From Isoetes taiwanensis (lineage: Eukaryota; Streptophyta; Lycopodiopsida; Isoetales; Isoetaceae): 64,000 bases of DNA. Below are positions 41,830-54,889 of the stretch, one piece after another; position 1 is the stretch's first letter, and each line of letters begins with the position of its first letter. The notes beneath the pieces are model-generated. The model searched no databases and was not told where the DNA came from. It saw only the letters and a list, made by a program, of their open reading frames with translations. The DNA is taken from positions 13,609,714 through 13,673,713 of the forward strand of contig JAJEKV010000027.1 in assembly GCA_021234155.1 (NCBI GenBank), given 5' to 3'. Made by a program: the position numbers and the translations under genes.

Positions 41830-44202
41830 AGCAATTGCACCATCATGTTCACCTACATAATAAACAACTACTAATATTCAGGTCAATACAACTTTGCAAT
41901 TTAATTTTTTCGTATAAATAACAAACTACTTCCAATGGATAGAAATGTCCATGCTTTTATAAAATCTACTAAGAAAGTAGAAGGTTCATACACTTTTAAA
42001 TTGATGTAAACATTTATCATACCACATTACATGACTGTTGTGTTTGACACCCTTGCTTGCCAATAGATCAGCATGCATAAGTAGTGTCATGCGCCCCATT
42101 ATAAAAATGTCTCCTTGATAATATTTCTTTCATTGTTGCAATCAAATTTCTCCTTGTTTGGGGTCTGGGTTCGGGAACTCCTGCAAGACAGCCCTCTGTG
42201 AGGACCCTTGGATCTAACAGGAGAATCCGGGGGACTATGTCACGCGGGATTTGCAAGAAAAGAACAAGAAGAAGAAAACAGAACCAAAGAGAACAATGAG
42301 AGGAAAATGATAAGCTTCCTTGATATCAATGATGAACATACATGAGCTCTCGCAATCGAGAGAAGACTGAAGAGAGACAAGACTCAAAACTCATCTTAAA
42401 ACTCATGTGCTAGCTCTACTCATATATATAGTACAATGGCCTTTGGCCTAATATAGACACTCTGCCTGATCTCGGTGCCGACTCCTGGAAGGAGGCCTGA
42501 TTTGCAGGAATATTGGCGGTGCCTCTTGAAGCGCCTAGAATCACGCTGATGCTGACGCGGGCGGTGACGGGCCGTCACTTGTCTGAGCGGCGCCTCTTGT
42601 GGACGGACGCAGGCTTTGACTGCGTGGTCTGCTGCTTGGTCTTCTGCTGAGCCTTTGATGGCTGACCCGTGGCTGACTGTGGATCCTTGTTCTTGACCTG
42701 GTCCGTCGTATGCATGAATAGTCCTGTACCAGGAGGCACAGGACTAACACTCCTTCTCAGCACAACCTCAAATTTCTCCTTCTCAGCACAACCTCTTTAG
42801 GAGTAGCATGCCTATATCTGATATGAACCTCTTTAGGAGTAGCATGCCTATCTGTGATGTGAACCAACATAGTGCATTGATCATTACTCCAATGCAAACT
42901 TTGAGTTTTCCTGAATGTGTGGCTCTCAACAAACTATTGAGACTATGGCGTCTTAAAGTGGCTAAGGACTCTTTAAATTGTTTAGCCTGCCACCTAGCCT
43001 CATAAACTGTGTATGAATTCTATTAAAATGTCCTTTGCATATGTTAACACATCTGCTGTTGAAGTTGTACATAAGCTTCACAATAGGTTTTGTTACTATT
43101 ATTGAACCATCATTGCCATAGATTCATTTTCTCATTCATAAATCTGAAAACAAAACATTGATAAACATAAACAGGTTTCATTTCAACATCAAATAAGCAA
43201 GAGAAACACTCACTGTATCAAATGCCTCTTAGGCAACCATATGACCTAAGCACCTACTGAGTTTTTTTGGACACACATGTAACTTTGATGGACCATATTG
43301 TTCACATGACAACATCATACATGGGACCTCCATGTGCCACTTGATGGTTTTATATGTCATACCATCAGGACCACATACAACATGTACATGTGCAATCAGC
43401 ACCATGGACTTTTGCATCTAATTTTATCTTTTTTTATTGCTTGTCTAAGCAAATCTAATCTCACATGATTAACACAACAACAAGTTTTCCTGTCATTCAC
43501 TTCTTCATTTTCTTCATAAATGGAGGCTTCAATGCATGGAATGCTAAGAATGAGATCTTGAATTTTGGGTTATCCCTGCTAAACCTTTCATAGAATGCAC
43601 ATTGATGTAGAAATAGAATGCAATCAATACCTTATAAACAATAGCAAAGAAACTAGCAAATTAAAGCAATATAAGTTTTGCAAACCTCAATTTCTTTTGA
43701 GAAATGTAGATGATGCATGAAGTTTTTACCTGGGGCAATCCAAATTAAATGACATTCTTGCATGGTGAAACTCAAAAGTGACCTATCTAGAAATCAGTCA
43801 CTACTTTTTAGCTTATCAGACCTGGTTTTCCTTTTGAACGTTGACCAAGGACCATCTCCCTTTCAGCTCTGCTCCTACGTACTGCTATAATCATATATCT
43901 TCATATATCTTCTATTCAAGTTTAAACATTTGTAAGTTCTCAAGCAATTTGTTCCAATATCAACAGCAAAAACAATCGCAAACGTCCTTGCTCTTAGCAC
44001 ATATGTGGATCTGTCAAACTTATGTTGAACTCAAATAGTCTATTATCTGTGTCATCATTACTACTTCATTTTCAAAACTTCCCACCGTGGTAAAAGTTTG
44101 ACAGCACCTAAAACACATTCTTTCCTATCTATTTTATTTGACAATTGTCGTTTTGATGCCTCGCCATTTTTGACAATGTACTTGACATTTGCTATCTTCT
44201 GT

Positions 44203-44241
<39 letters not shown>

Positions 44242-45690
44242 TTTTGGGGGGGGATCCCCGGTTAAGACATGGAATATTTGTAGAGATAGTGAAAGTGGTC
44301 AAATTTAAGCATAGGTCATTCTTTGAAGGCATTACCTTATGATCCATCATAAATCCAGTGTCTATTCTCGTTCTTTCCATCGCACTGCTCTAGCACATAA
44401 GGTGAATTTCAAATAAGCTGAAGAGGGTACGTCACTGGTCTAGCACATAAGGTGAATTTCAAATAAGCTGAAGAGGGTACATCAGATTTATCGCTTACAC
44501 AAGGAGAAATTGGAGTAGGAAGGCATGTTGCATTGTCCTTTAACAATCTGGCCCTCAAGTTTTAATGCTGAGATCAGATCTCAGCCATTGGTTGCAGTGA
44601 TGTTACCCACCAGTAACACATTAGAAAGTGCATAAACACCTAGTTTATTATGCCAAATGGCCATAAACACCTAGGTTGTTATGAAAACCACCATAAAACC
44701 ACTACAAAACCACCACATCGAGCCTAGATTATTAAGGCAGATAACACCCTATAGGGCATAACACCCTCGTTCCAAGGTGTTATCCCTCTCTTAACAGACA
44801 AATATCACACTCGTTGGCAAATCCCTTCGTCACTAAGTTATAGGAGATTTCAATCCTTAACCATATCTGGAAACAAGTAGTCTTGTCGTCCATTATAATC
44901 TACCCAATGATTTCTATAGACACACTTTGCCTCTGCAACACCATTTTCTTCCTAAAGCTTTTTCAAATAATGGTACTTTAACACCAAACACAAGTCAAAT
45001 TTTCAAAGACTTGGTAATCCTAACACCTAAACGCATCGCATTCTTCCAAAACCCAAACACATGTCAATGTAAGACCTTAATATGAATCTTTATTTAACTT
45101 TATTGTTCGATAATCCCATCGCCTACACAATTTGACCACCCCAAATACCTCTTGCAAGGCTGAATTACTCCTAAATAAGTTTTTAACACATAACCTTCAA
45201 ATGTATCTTTGCATGAAATAAGATTTTTTGAATCATTGGCGCTCATTCTACCACATAAGTCTAAAATGTTTATTATTCTGCATCCATGATGAGCTAGTTT
45301 AAGGCAACACCAATCTTTACCAACCGTGGCATGCCATCTAAATATCAATTGGTTCATTTAAGATGAAAAGTAAGCCCAATAACTGGTCTATTAAATCGGC
45401 AAACATATTATTAAATTTAACATATTTTCACTTGGAACTTCTATGATGATCGCCATGTTGAAGAATAAAACCAAAAATAGAGAAATGAACAAATTATTCC
45501 GTAAAGCATGCAAAGAGAATTCCAAGATTTGAAGGGGTAACATGTCGAATATGATAAGTAACTTTAGTCTTTAGCATCCATTATTTCATAAGACTAGTTC
45601 TTGTCCCTGCTTATAACACTAGTTCGCAAGAAGAGCAAGTACTGACTTGCAATTGAAGCAATTGGTAGGCATGCAATCTTGAGCCTAGTT
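41830..45690. other. Long stretch without a supported gene; simple and tandem repeats
   Basis: AT-rich sequence. A segment of about 650 bp (42,100-42,760) is more GC-rich with promoter-like TATATATAG near 42,423 and could be a solo LTR or another repeat, but no ends could be fixed. A 35-bp tandem duplication (AACCTCTTTAGGAGTAGCAT) lies at 42,791-42,865. A T-rich tract ending in TGGGGGGGGATCCCCGG lies at 44,203-44,258. A tandem duplication of about 48 bp (TCTAGCACATAAGGTGAATT ...) is at 44,389-44,480. Confidence 0.5.
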
Positions 45691-45696
45691 ATGTTA

Positions 45697-46016
45697 CGAT
45701 TTTGAGCTAGAGTCTAAAAATATGTAGCAGTCACTTAAGGGATCCTTTATGCCCAATTAAGGCCAGAGGGAAAAAGGCTAAAGGGGGAGTACAGCATATA
45801 AATATAGAAGAGGGCATATAAATAGAGAAGAGGACATATAAATAGGGGGGAGGACGTTGAAGGAAGGGAAGTGAAGTTTTGGCCATGTGCCTTTTTGCTG
45901 TCTCTCTCTGCTCGGGGGTGAATCTGAGGATTCTATGGTTGGGTGGAGAGTTCTGCCTTTTCCCTGCTGTGTGCTAGGATAAGAACTTAGCGGATTTCTG
46001 AGTTGGATTCGTAACA
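45697..46016 (+). repeat. Left LTR of the gag-only element
   Basis: It starts (C)GATTTTGAGCTAGAG and ends GGATTCGTAACA. It carries three tandem copies of CATATAAATAnAGAAGAG, which look like TATA boxes, followed by GCTGTCTCTCTCTGC. It matches 47,878-48,205 throughout. Confidence 0.88.
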
Positions 46017-46091
46017 GTGGTGTTTTCACTGGTGTTTTCACTGAGAGCTGAAAATTGGAAGCGAAGTCTGCACACAATCAGGGCAGAAGAT

Positions 46092-47492
46092 ATGGATTTA
46101 CCTGCTGCTGAGGGGTCGAGCGCTTCACGCCGACGTTTTAAGAAGTCGTCAGGACTGTCCTTGGAAGTTCTGTCCTTGGAAGTTCTGCCGGAAAAGGATG
46201 ATGGCCTTGGAAAAGGTATGCTCGATGGGTCTGGTTTACAAAAACAGAAGAAAAAGCTTGAGATGGCATTCGATGCTTCAAAAAATCAAGTTCCACTAGT
46301 AAGTGAAGGATTTCTACAAGATTCTCTCATGTTGGATGCTCGAAAGGGAGGGTGCTCCGATTGGTGATGAGGAAGATTCGTTGGGAAGGACAATGCGAGA
46401 ATCGTTAGCTGAGATCAAAAAGTTCAATGATCGAAAGGTCTCTGAGAGTACAAAATTTAACAGCCACGTCGACCCCGACATGTTGAGCCAACCAATAGCG
46501 ATGATTCAAAGTCTCGAGATTCCTCGCCTGATGGGAGTTTTCCAGATGGAGGGGATAATTCTGATGGTTCTGACCGTCCTAGGGATAAAAAGCAAGCTGC
46601 CAAAATGAAGTTTCCGAAAGATCCTAAGGAAGTTCTTACATTCTTTAAGGGCGAACGTGATGGTGTCTCGCTGTTGCAGTGGATAACCAAGATGGAGGAT
46701 TTCTTTCAAGAACATGGTCATTTGGAGGAGCGGAAGTTGTATTGGGCCCGTTGTCAATTGGAGGGGGAACCAGTCCTGTGGTGGTCTACTGTTTTGAAGG
46801 AAGAACGTGATACAGGATATCCTGTTGTTACTTGGGCACGTATGCAAAAATTGCTCAAGCGGGAATTTCTTCCCGATGATTTTGAGGATGATCTTAAACA
46901 TCAGTGGCAAACTTTGCGTCAGAGAGGGGATGAAACAGTCAAAGATTTTACGAGTCGGTTTAACTCCTTGCTCAGTCTTCTTCTGGGGATTTCTTCTCAT
47001 GATCGGCAAATACGGTTCCTTACGGCCTTGCGAAGGGAGTTTTCTTTTATTAAGTTGTTGAGGCCCAAAACTCTACAACAAGCTCGCACAATGGCTTTAG
47101 CTCATGAGGCTCACAACACTCGGGCACAATCCGAGTCCCATAAGAGGTGGCAAGAGTCACAATACAGGTCTCAGGTGATGACTTCAAAAGCTGAGCTTCT
47201 GGATTCCAAACAACAAAATTCAACATCTGATTGTTTGGGCAAGCGGGAATTCCGCTCTTTTGATTGTTATAATTGTGGTAAACCTGGGCACTTCGCTCGG
47301 GATTGTACTTATAATGCTAAGCAGCCACGCTCTAATCGGGGGACCTGTGTCCACGAAGTGGCAATAAAGAAGACAGCCAAAGAGATAAAAGATCTGTTCG
47401 GGGCTCCGAAGCTTTTGACAATTGAGGACAATTGTTTTTTTTCCCGGTGGGTAGCCACCAAGATCTGTGTAGACAGATCTCCGACCTGGTAG
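46092..47492 (+). CDS. Retrotransposon Gag polyprotein with CCHC zinc knuckle, in three overlapping frames
   Basis: A start at 46,092 (MDLPAAEGSSASRRRF) runs to a stop at 46,367. The sequence continues in the frame of 46,303-46,608 (GDEEDSLGRTMRESLAEIKK) and then in the frame of 46,605-47,492. The last part is a Gypsy-type gag domain: PKEVLTFFKGERDGVSLLQW, WARCQLEGEPVLWWSTV, LKREFLPDDFEDDLKHQW and DFTSRFNSLLSLL. It is followed by the nucleic-acid-binding knuckle CYNCGKPGHFARDC at 47,264-47,306. It would form the virus-like particle and package element RNA in the cytoplasm. Two frameshifts separate the pieces, and no pol follows. A small in-frame duplication gives LSLEVLSLEVL. Confidence 0.85.
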
Positions 47493-47877
47493 GTCGAGGA
47501 CCAAGTTAACTGGTCTAGGAGCATGATGCTCAGCCTTGGGAGGAGTCTAATCCCCAAGAGGTATTAGCAAGACTAATATTGGCACTCTACGCTGTGCCTA
47601 GAATAGGCAAGAGTCCAAGAGGACGTGGCATCCTGATGGATAGGCCGTATGGATTGGGAGTCATGACCCCAAACATACGTTGACCTTTGTACGTTGTCTT
47701 TCGGCCAAAAGATGATGGGATAAAGGCAGAAAGGAAAGGTGATGGGTGGCGAGTCCAGTCACTTTCCTTTGCCCTTTGCAGTTTGCCTAAGTTTGGGGAA
47801 CTTAGAGACAGATTTCTTGTGTGATTCCTGGCATTGGGAAGCACAACTGAGGACAGTTGTCTTTTACCCCGGTGGGC

Positions 47878-48205
47878 TGATTTTGAGCTAGAGTCTAAAA
47901 ATATGTAGCCGTCACTTAAGGGGTGCTTTATTGGGCACAGCCAATTAAGGCCAGAGGGAAAAAGGCTAAAGGGGGGAGCACAGCATATAAATAGAGAAGA
48001 AAGCATATAAATAGAGAAGAGGACATATAAATAGGGGGGAGGACCTTGAAGGAAGGGACGTGAAGTTTTGGCCATGGGCTTTTTTGCTGTCTCTCTCTGC
48101 TCGGGGGTGAATCTGAGGATTCTATGGTTGGGTGGAGAGTTCTGCCTTTTCCCTGCTGTGTGCTAGGATAAGAACTTAGCTGATTTCTGAGTTGGATTCG
48201 TAACA
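47878..48205 (+). repeat. Right LTR of the gag-only element
   Basis: It starts TGATTTTGAGCTAGAG and ends GGATTCGTAACA (TG...CA). It contains the same triple CATATAAATA block as the left LTR. Confidence 0.88.
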
Positions 48206-48721
48206 AGTTATTTGTTTGAGAATCATGGAACAGATTTCCCATCAACCAGTCTGAACAGGCAGACCTGGATGCCAAGCCTGGATTCACGATTACCGTGTTC
48301 CCCACGAACAGCAGACCTCAAGATCTGGCACCATAAATCTGAGCCTATAGATCTGGCAGCAGGATCTAGCAGCACAAATCTGCGCCGGTGGAGGGGAACT
48401 CAGGTCCAAACCTGAGCTTCAAGAAATAGCCTGGGATTACTTTGCAAGGGAGGTTCTAAACCTGAGCCCACCCAGGTGAGGCACTCATGTGGATGCCGGA
48501 AGTTTCATTCTGACCTTCAAGAAACCTGATGGGAAAGCACCCTGAGCCAACCTCTAACTTCTAAGTTATAGATCATATTTTGAGGACATATGCACCCCAT
48601 TACCATGCACCTGGCCGACAATAGCTCAACTAAACATGCTCTAGACATAGTCATGCATGTGGCCAGCTGATATAACAAGCAAATATGCATCACTTATTTC
48701 TATTCATGGACAAGGTGATGT

Positions 48722-51700
48722 TCACAATTGTAAAGCTTTATTTATGCACCTCAGCTCTGTTATATAGTTTTCTAGCATTGCTACATACTCTGAATTGTAG
48801 CAACAATGTTGACATGAATTGACGCCGCTTACTGACCTCAAGATCTGATGGTTCTCCATTTTGGACCTTTGTGGACATGGAGCCTTTTTCAACTGTTCTG
48901 CTATGCCTATATCCTGAACCTTGTTATCTGCATGCAGATAGAAAACCAAATTCAATTGTCTTTAATACTTGAAGTTTGGAGTATTGTGTTCAACCTGGTT
49001 TAAAGGCAGAGCCACCGGCATTCAATTGCTGGCTTAAGACAGGCTTCTGGGTATCAAGAACCGCTTGAGAAATATCATACCTACTACAGTAGACATAAAT
49101 TAGAAGCTGAAAGATGTGTGCAGTGGCTCGAATAACATATTCTTTAAGCTTCACACCTTCCTGACCCAGAAGCATGATGCTCCTGTTCCATGGCTGGTAA
49201 ATTAGGTTTCAGAATTTTGGAATTACATCCTTGAGGCGATTTTGACACAGTGAAAACCATTTCTGGACCTAAACAACTTTCAAGAATACAAGTTCTTGGA
49301 GCATGGACATCCTCTGGCTGTTAACATGTAGATTGTATTGACTGTTGCACAATAAGATTGTACGTGGAACGAGATACATACCTTTCCCTCAACATTCTCT
49401 CCATCCATATTTGAACTTGTGCTTAACATGCTGCTGTTGTTCCTTTCTGTTCTCCCAGACACCCTTGTAGGCTTAGAATTTTTCTCGCATGTATGTGGGT
49501 CATCAAAAGGAACCTTTAATGATCCAATCAGTAAATAATGGACCTATTCTTAGAAAGACAGAATGCCCAAATATCACAAAGAACTACATACCTTTTCACC
49601 GGCATTATCTGCATTCCCATTTAAAACTCTTGACCCTCTGTTTTTGTTGCTTCCTATACCCTTAGAATTCTTCATGGTGGCATTCTTGTCACAAGGAGGG
49701 TGCTCATCATGACAGATTTGTGATGGTCCTGCCTGTATCATTGGTAGACCTGAATGAACTTGTAGTTCCTCCAAGTCACTGGCATTGCATATATTAACAT
49801 GATGATTCATAGACACTGAGACGGGGCTTCTAGGCCTAATCTCTGGAGACATCAAGCCTTCGACCACCCCATTATCATGGTCATTTATACTAGGCCTCTC
49901 AATTCCGAGCAAATGTAATATAGTTTCAGCTGATTCAGATAGTTTTTTTGCCTTTGATTCCTTCACATAAAATGCCTTCTCGTTGTCAGTTGAGTCCCTG
50001 TTTTTGGTAATTGCATCGTCTTGAAGTGCTCGAGTAGTTTCCCGAGGAGTTTCATCACAAGATGATGCTGCCCCCTCTGTCCTAGCAATGTAGTTGACAA
50101 AGGGGTTCCTGTCAAACCAAACATATATAAGTAGGAAATTATCTGACCAGTCAGATTGAAAAAGGAAATCGGTTATCCTTTGCTTGCCAGCTTGTCTCAG
50201 GGGTTGGACGCTTGACCCTCATCAGCACATCCTTTATGGCATCATCATCTTTTGATACCACTTTTGAGCATGATTGGCAATCCCTATCATCTATCTCCCT
50301 TTCTAGATAAGGTCCAGCAAGTTTGACATCACCGTCCTGGTTAAGGACATTAATTGGGTAAGATACTCCTTTAGAAGTATTCAAGTTTGCCCCTTTCTCA
50401 ATATGATCGAAGATCTCCCAATTGTCGTGTTCCAAACTTTTTAATGCACATAAAACAGACTGAATTAATAGTGTATACGTTTCTAAAAAATGTGAAGCTT
50501 TATGCTTCAGAGGCAACTTTACCTTGTAAATTTTAGTGTAGATTTGGACGCAGGCATAAAGAGCTTATCCCATCTAAAGTCCTCCATTACCCCTTCTAGC
50601 CACTCTCCACCATCTTTTTGCTTTTCCGTGAAATCATACTGTTCCGGACTTTTGTTGCACATAAACTCTCAGAAAACAAGTTATAACAGTACTAGCTCTG
50701 TTCCACAGAGTATACCCATTTTACCTTGTGCTAGATATGAATTTTGGTGTGGTTCTAGATGGAGATGTGCTAAAGTACTTATCCCCTGGAAGTCTCTCGG
50801 TTTCAAGGTGGCAAACATTTTCTACGCAGAAATCTATGTCTTGCTTTTGCTTCTCCATCTGGTCATTGATAAAACAAGAACTAGAACCTTGATCATGTAA
50901 CATACTCTTTCCTTTTAAGGGCATATTGAACCATTGAGCAGCTACATCATCTGAACATAATCGTTCAGTGTAATTAGGAATAAAACATGTCACTGGGAAA
51001 TGCTCTAAGCTTAGCATTCAATGGCACTCATTTGGTGATAAAACATACATCTATATTTTTTGGTTTTAGGTTTAATGTAAGATTTGAAATATGCAATGCT
51101 GCAACTTTATTAATTGAATTTGTCAGAATCATAGTATGGGACAAGCATAATGAGAGTAAACGCATACCTTTTCCTCCATCATCAATAAGGTGGCAGGAAT
51201 CAAATTCCTTGACATCAAATGGGTCCTTGCTTAGACACTCGGTTGAATTTTCTAGGATTCCAACCACCATAAATTGTATTTCTTTTGACCTTGGTGAATC
51301 CTGCGAAAAACAGAAACTTTCTGCTGGAATTTCTGCAATGTCTGCAATGGCATAGTGGTAAATATTAGAGCATAATTCTCATAGGTTGTCTGCAGAACAA
51401 TGGGTCCTATTTATGTTGGACTAACATATTTTTAAAGATATAAAATAATTGCCTGATGCTAAGAACCTGCTCTAATGTGCCCTTTGCATGTCCTTTAGGC
51501 TTTATCTCTACTATGGCTGTCGCTATTTAACAAACAAAACCATAGATAAAACTCAACTCTTAAGAGGATAGCAACAGACATAAGCCACAGATACCTGGTG
51601 GAAAGAAATGTTCGAAACCACTCTTCTGCGCCTTGGTTCTGTTAAGTACGTCACCATGAGAACAAGTCCAAATACCAGTATATCAAAATAGAAATTACCT

Positions 51701-54076
51701 CGGAATATAGCATTCTGTTTCAGTTTGAAATTCATCAAACCTGGGGAGAGGGCTTGTTGGAGAGCAGGGAATACCAGATTGAGTGACGCCAAAGTAACTG
51801 TCCACAGAGGAACAAGTGGTGGCACTGCTAGCCTGTTTTGCAGTCAAAAGTATCTCCTCTGCAAGACAAAAAGCAGTTAGTTACAAAGTTAATGAAGGAC
51901 AACAGAAGTATCCATTAATACCTCTTCTTCCAATAGCATCTTTCCAATCATGACCATCAAGTTCTAACCTGCCAAAATAATTTACTCTAACATTTAATGT
52001 AGAAAAGGCACCTCATAATATAATTACATTCGACCTTAAACAAAACTCACCAACAAGATTCAGCTTCTCTGATAGACTGCCTATCAAGGGTTGCAACATG
52101 ATTTGACTTGGTGAAGGTTTCTTTAAAGAACTCGTCAGAAACTGAGGATAACATGCTTGGCTTATTTTCTCGAATTGTATTCATGTGGTCTGTAGCAGTG
52201 CAGAATTGTGGGAGGTCACATGGAATATCACTCAGTGGCTCATCCCTTTTGTCGGCCATGGGGGAGAAAAAAGAAACGTCTTCGTATCTTGCTCCAAACC
52301 TGCAATCTGACTTGTCCACCTCCTGCACGACTAAATTTATAATTATTTATAAAAAGATTAACATAGAGGTATCAAAAAGGCATGCAGATGCAAGTCAGCC
52401 TATTTGATTAGATATGCACTCCCTTTAAATTTGACTACCTGTCATAACCTGTCTCCGCAAGTAAGTAATACATCTTGTAGAAAAAATATTACAAGAAAAC
52501 AAGTACCTAAATGAAAAAATGGGTAGGCATATTCAAATGTCAAGATAACACAAAATAGAAACCAGCGCTTCACAGAACCGAATGAAAGCCTGAACACAAT
52601 TCAATTTAATGCCTAATTTTCAACATATCCATGTCAGAGCAGTTACCTCAAAATGAGTTTTGTTATCTGCAAACATAAAATTTCGTCGTCTTTTGCAAGC
52701 AGGAGCTTCCTCCTCAACACTTGGTGACCCAAGCCCAGATTTAGTCGAAACTGGATGCTTACAGGTCTTATGGAGTTGCAATCCAGGGCTGCAAGTAGCA
52801 AAAACTATGATGGCTTGTCATCTGTCCATAAATTTTAGGTATTGTCTATGTTGAATAGTGGAAGAATTTTTTTTCCAGTGTTCTAGGCACAAATCGTTAT
52901 ACCTGTTAAACATTTTACTGGTTGCATTTGGAGTCCTTTTACCGACGAAACCAGTACCTAAAGCAGAACCATAATAATTGTGTGCCAATAAGAACTTAAA
53001 AGCATCGTGTTACCTTCCACTGCAAATGCTGCATATACTTCAGAGGGGGATTGATTCATGATATCCCCCGTTCTGTTGCCATCGTCAATCATGTCCAAAA
53101 GCATAAGGCCTGAATATCCATGTTATGATGCTATGATTTGGCAGCAGAAGGTTTAAAATCACTCTGTCTTGGGACACACTTACGCTCAGAGTGACAAGCC
53201 TTATAATGTGGCATGGGTTCTTCAGGATGGGTTACTCTGTTAGTCCTTTTTTGTTCGTTGGGCCTTGTCTTTGCTTCGAATTTCTGAATCAAAGTCTCTT
53301 TCATCTGCTTTTTTATATTAGGTCCAAGATTATCATCATTCTCTTTCAGAGTATCTTCAACAATGCAAGATCGATCAGAGGTGCCAATTCTCGCAGCTGC
53401 AGCTGCGGCTGCAGAGGCTGGTGTCCACTGAGTTCCAACTCTTACATGCCCATAGGATTATCCGTTAGCAAAAACCATGGGAGCGAACTAAATATCCTTT
53501 CATGTCTTACTCAATTCTTGCAGGTGTGGGACCTGCCTCCCAAAGGTTGCCATCTTTAATAACATCAGCTTCAGGAATCCTCAGGGAAGAGTCTTTATCT
53601 GTGGTTATCTTATCTTATCACCGTGATGATCCAAATTTCGAAGAAACAATTAGAATAGCCACTTACTATTAGCAGCAAGAGAAGGAGGCACAGCTTGACG
53701 CAGCCGTGTAAGGCCTAAGATATCTAGAGACTGCTTATTATGGTTTTCTTGACATGGATTTGAACGGCTCAAAGCTTCATTTTCCCTATACTGCTGCCGG
53801 CGTTGCTCAAAAAATTTCCTTTGCCTGCAAGCAAATATTGGCTTGCAATTACGAATAGCTCTAGAGAGTAAGGTTCGAGCTTTGCATAATCAGCATACCT
53901 AGTTTGAAGCGATTTCCTTGTCTGCTTGAAGAATATTTGCATGCAAAATCTAGTTAGAAATCTTTTTATGGAAAAAGATTTTACGCGATCGCCGTATGTT
54001 AAAGAAAAAGGAACAGACCTGCTTCATCATGCAAAAAGGAACAGACCTGCTTCATCATGCGGCGAGATCCTCCCAT
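48722..54076 (-). CDS. Multi-exon host gene of unknown function
   Basis: Clear GT-AG exons on the minus strand connect in one long protein. The start is MGGSRRMMKQ (54,076-54,047). Then come a micro-exon TRKSLQT, RQRKFFEQRRQQYRENEAL with KQSLDILGLTRLRQ (about 53,820-53,670), DKDSSLRIPEADVIKDGNLW, VGTQWTPASAAAAAAARIG, ELDGHDWKDAIGRR, a Ser-rich part around 52.1-52.3 kb, EDFRWDKLFMPASK (about 50,560), and NPFVNYIARTEG to HLLGIERPSIND (about 50,110-49,890). Late exons end at NADNAGEK and DGENVEGK. Basic charge and the RQRKFFEQRRQQ stretch suggest a nuclear or cytoskeletal protein with an N-terminal coiled coil; I do not recognise the family. Exon coding is intact where checked. Its first exon lies 325 bp from the inverted-repeat element at 54.4 kb. 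Confidence 0.65.
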
Positions 54077-54400
54077 CCATTGCAACATTGCACACGGTGC
54101 GTACTACGATCGAAGACGGTGTATTCTCTTCCTTTGTGTGAAAACATGAGCACAATGTTTTTCTTCTTCGGCCAGGAAAAGTATCAAAAGTTTTGGAATT
54201 ATCATTGTTTCAACTAAATTTAGACATAACCAATTTTCGGCAGGCTTGTGGGTTTCTAGCTAGCCTCTCCATGTAGCATGCCATCTCAGCTAAATTTGAT
54301 GTGGGAAAATGAGAAAACCTTGGAAATACCTCCATTGTTTGTTTAGTTCCCCCTCCTGGTCGCCCTTTTCTCCGTTGTGCCTCCAGTGATTCAATCGTAA

Positions 54401-54421
54401 CCAACGTGACCTTAAAATTAC
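54401..54421 (+). repeat. Left 21-bp terminal inverted repeat
   Basis: It starts CCAACGTGACC and ends AAAATTAC. It is the exact inverse of 57,827-57,847, and identity stops at both borders. Confidence 0.85.
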
Positions 54422-54889
54422 TTGAGATTATGGCTTAGGTTGTTTTCAGGTAATTTTTAGGTGATTTATCATTGAAAATTTCTGGCGGCGCTCTGGTGGC
54501 GCTGCCATCTCCCATTATACACCATGATACAGAAAATATACTGAAATTATCATGGTTCATGATACAGAAGTTCATTATAGAATGATACAGAAGTTCATTA
54601 TAGAACATGAACATGATAGTTCACTGTTTCAAATAAGAAATCAACAGTTACATTTCCAAAATGGATCACTTCCAAAATGGATCAACCAATACATCAGGCA
54701 GAGTTCAAAAGCAAATTTAAAATTGAAGCAAATACAGAACAGGCACTGTTTCAAATTTCAAAACAAGAATTACATTTCCAAAATGGATCACTTCCATCAT
54801 ATGAAAACCAAAATTCCATGTGATATGAAAGTTATCAGATGAGATCAGTTCACATCAGCAACTAAAGTTCAGATTTTTTATATCAGAAA

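Larger units (their letters stand above)
45697..48205 (+). mobile_element. Non-autonomous LTR retrotransposon carrying only gag (TR-GAG-like)
   Basis: Two LTRs of about 320-328 bp enclose about 1.86 kb with gag and non-coding sequence. There is no protease, reverse transcriptase or integrase. The flanks TGTTA and AGTTA may be a 5-bp target-site duplication with one change. Gag-only elements of this kind are known in plants and rely on enzymes of related elements. A CCGGTGGGCTG polypurine-like tract precedes the right LTR. Confidence 0.85.

Noticed and set aside
42100-42760. Solo LTR
   Set aside because: A TATATATAG box and GC contrast are suggestive, but no TG...CA ends or target duplication could be found.
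47587-48305. Minus-strand open frames with YICPLLYLYA-type repeats
   Set aside because: They are antisense to the LTR and its TATA-like triplets.
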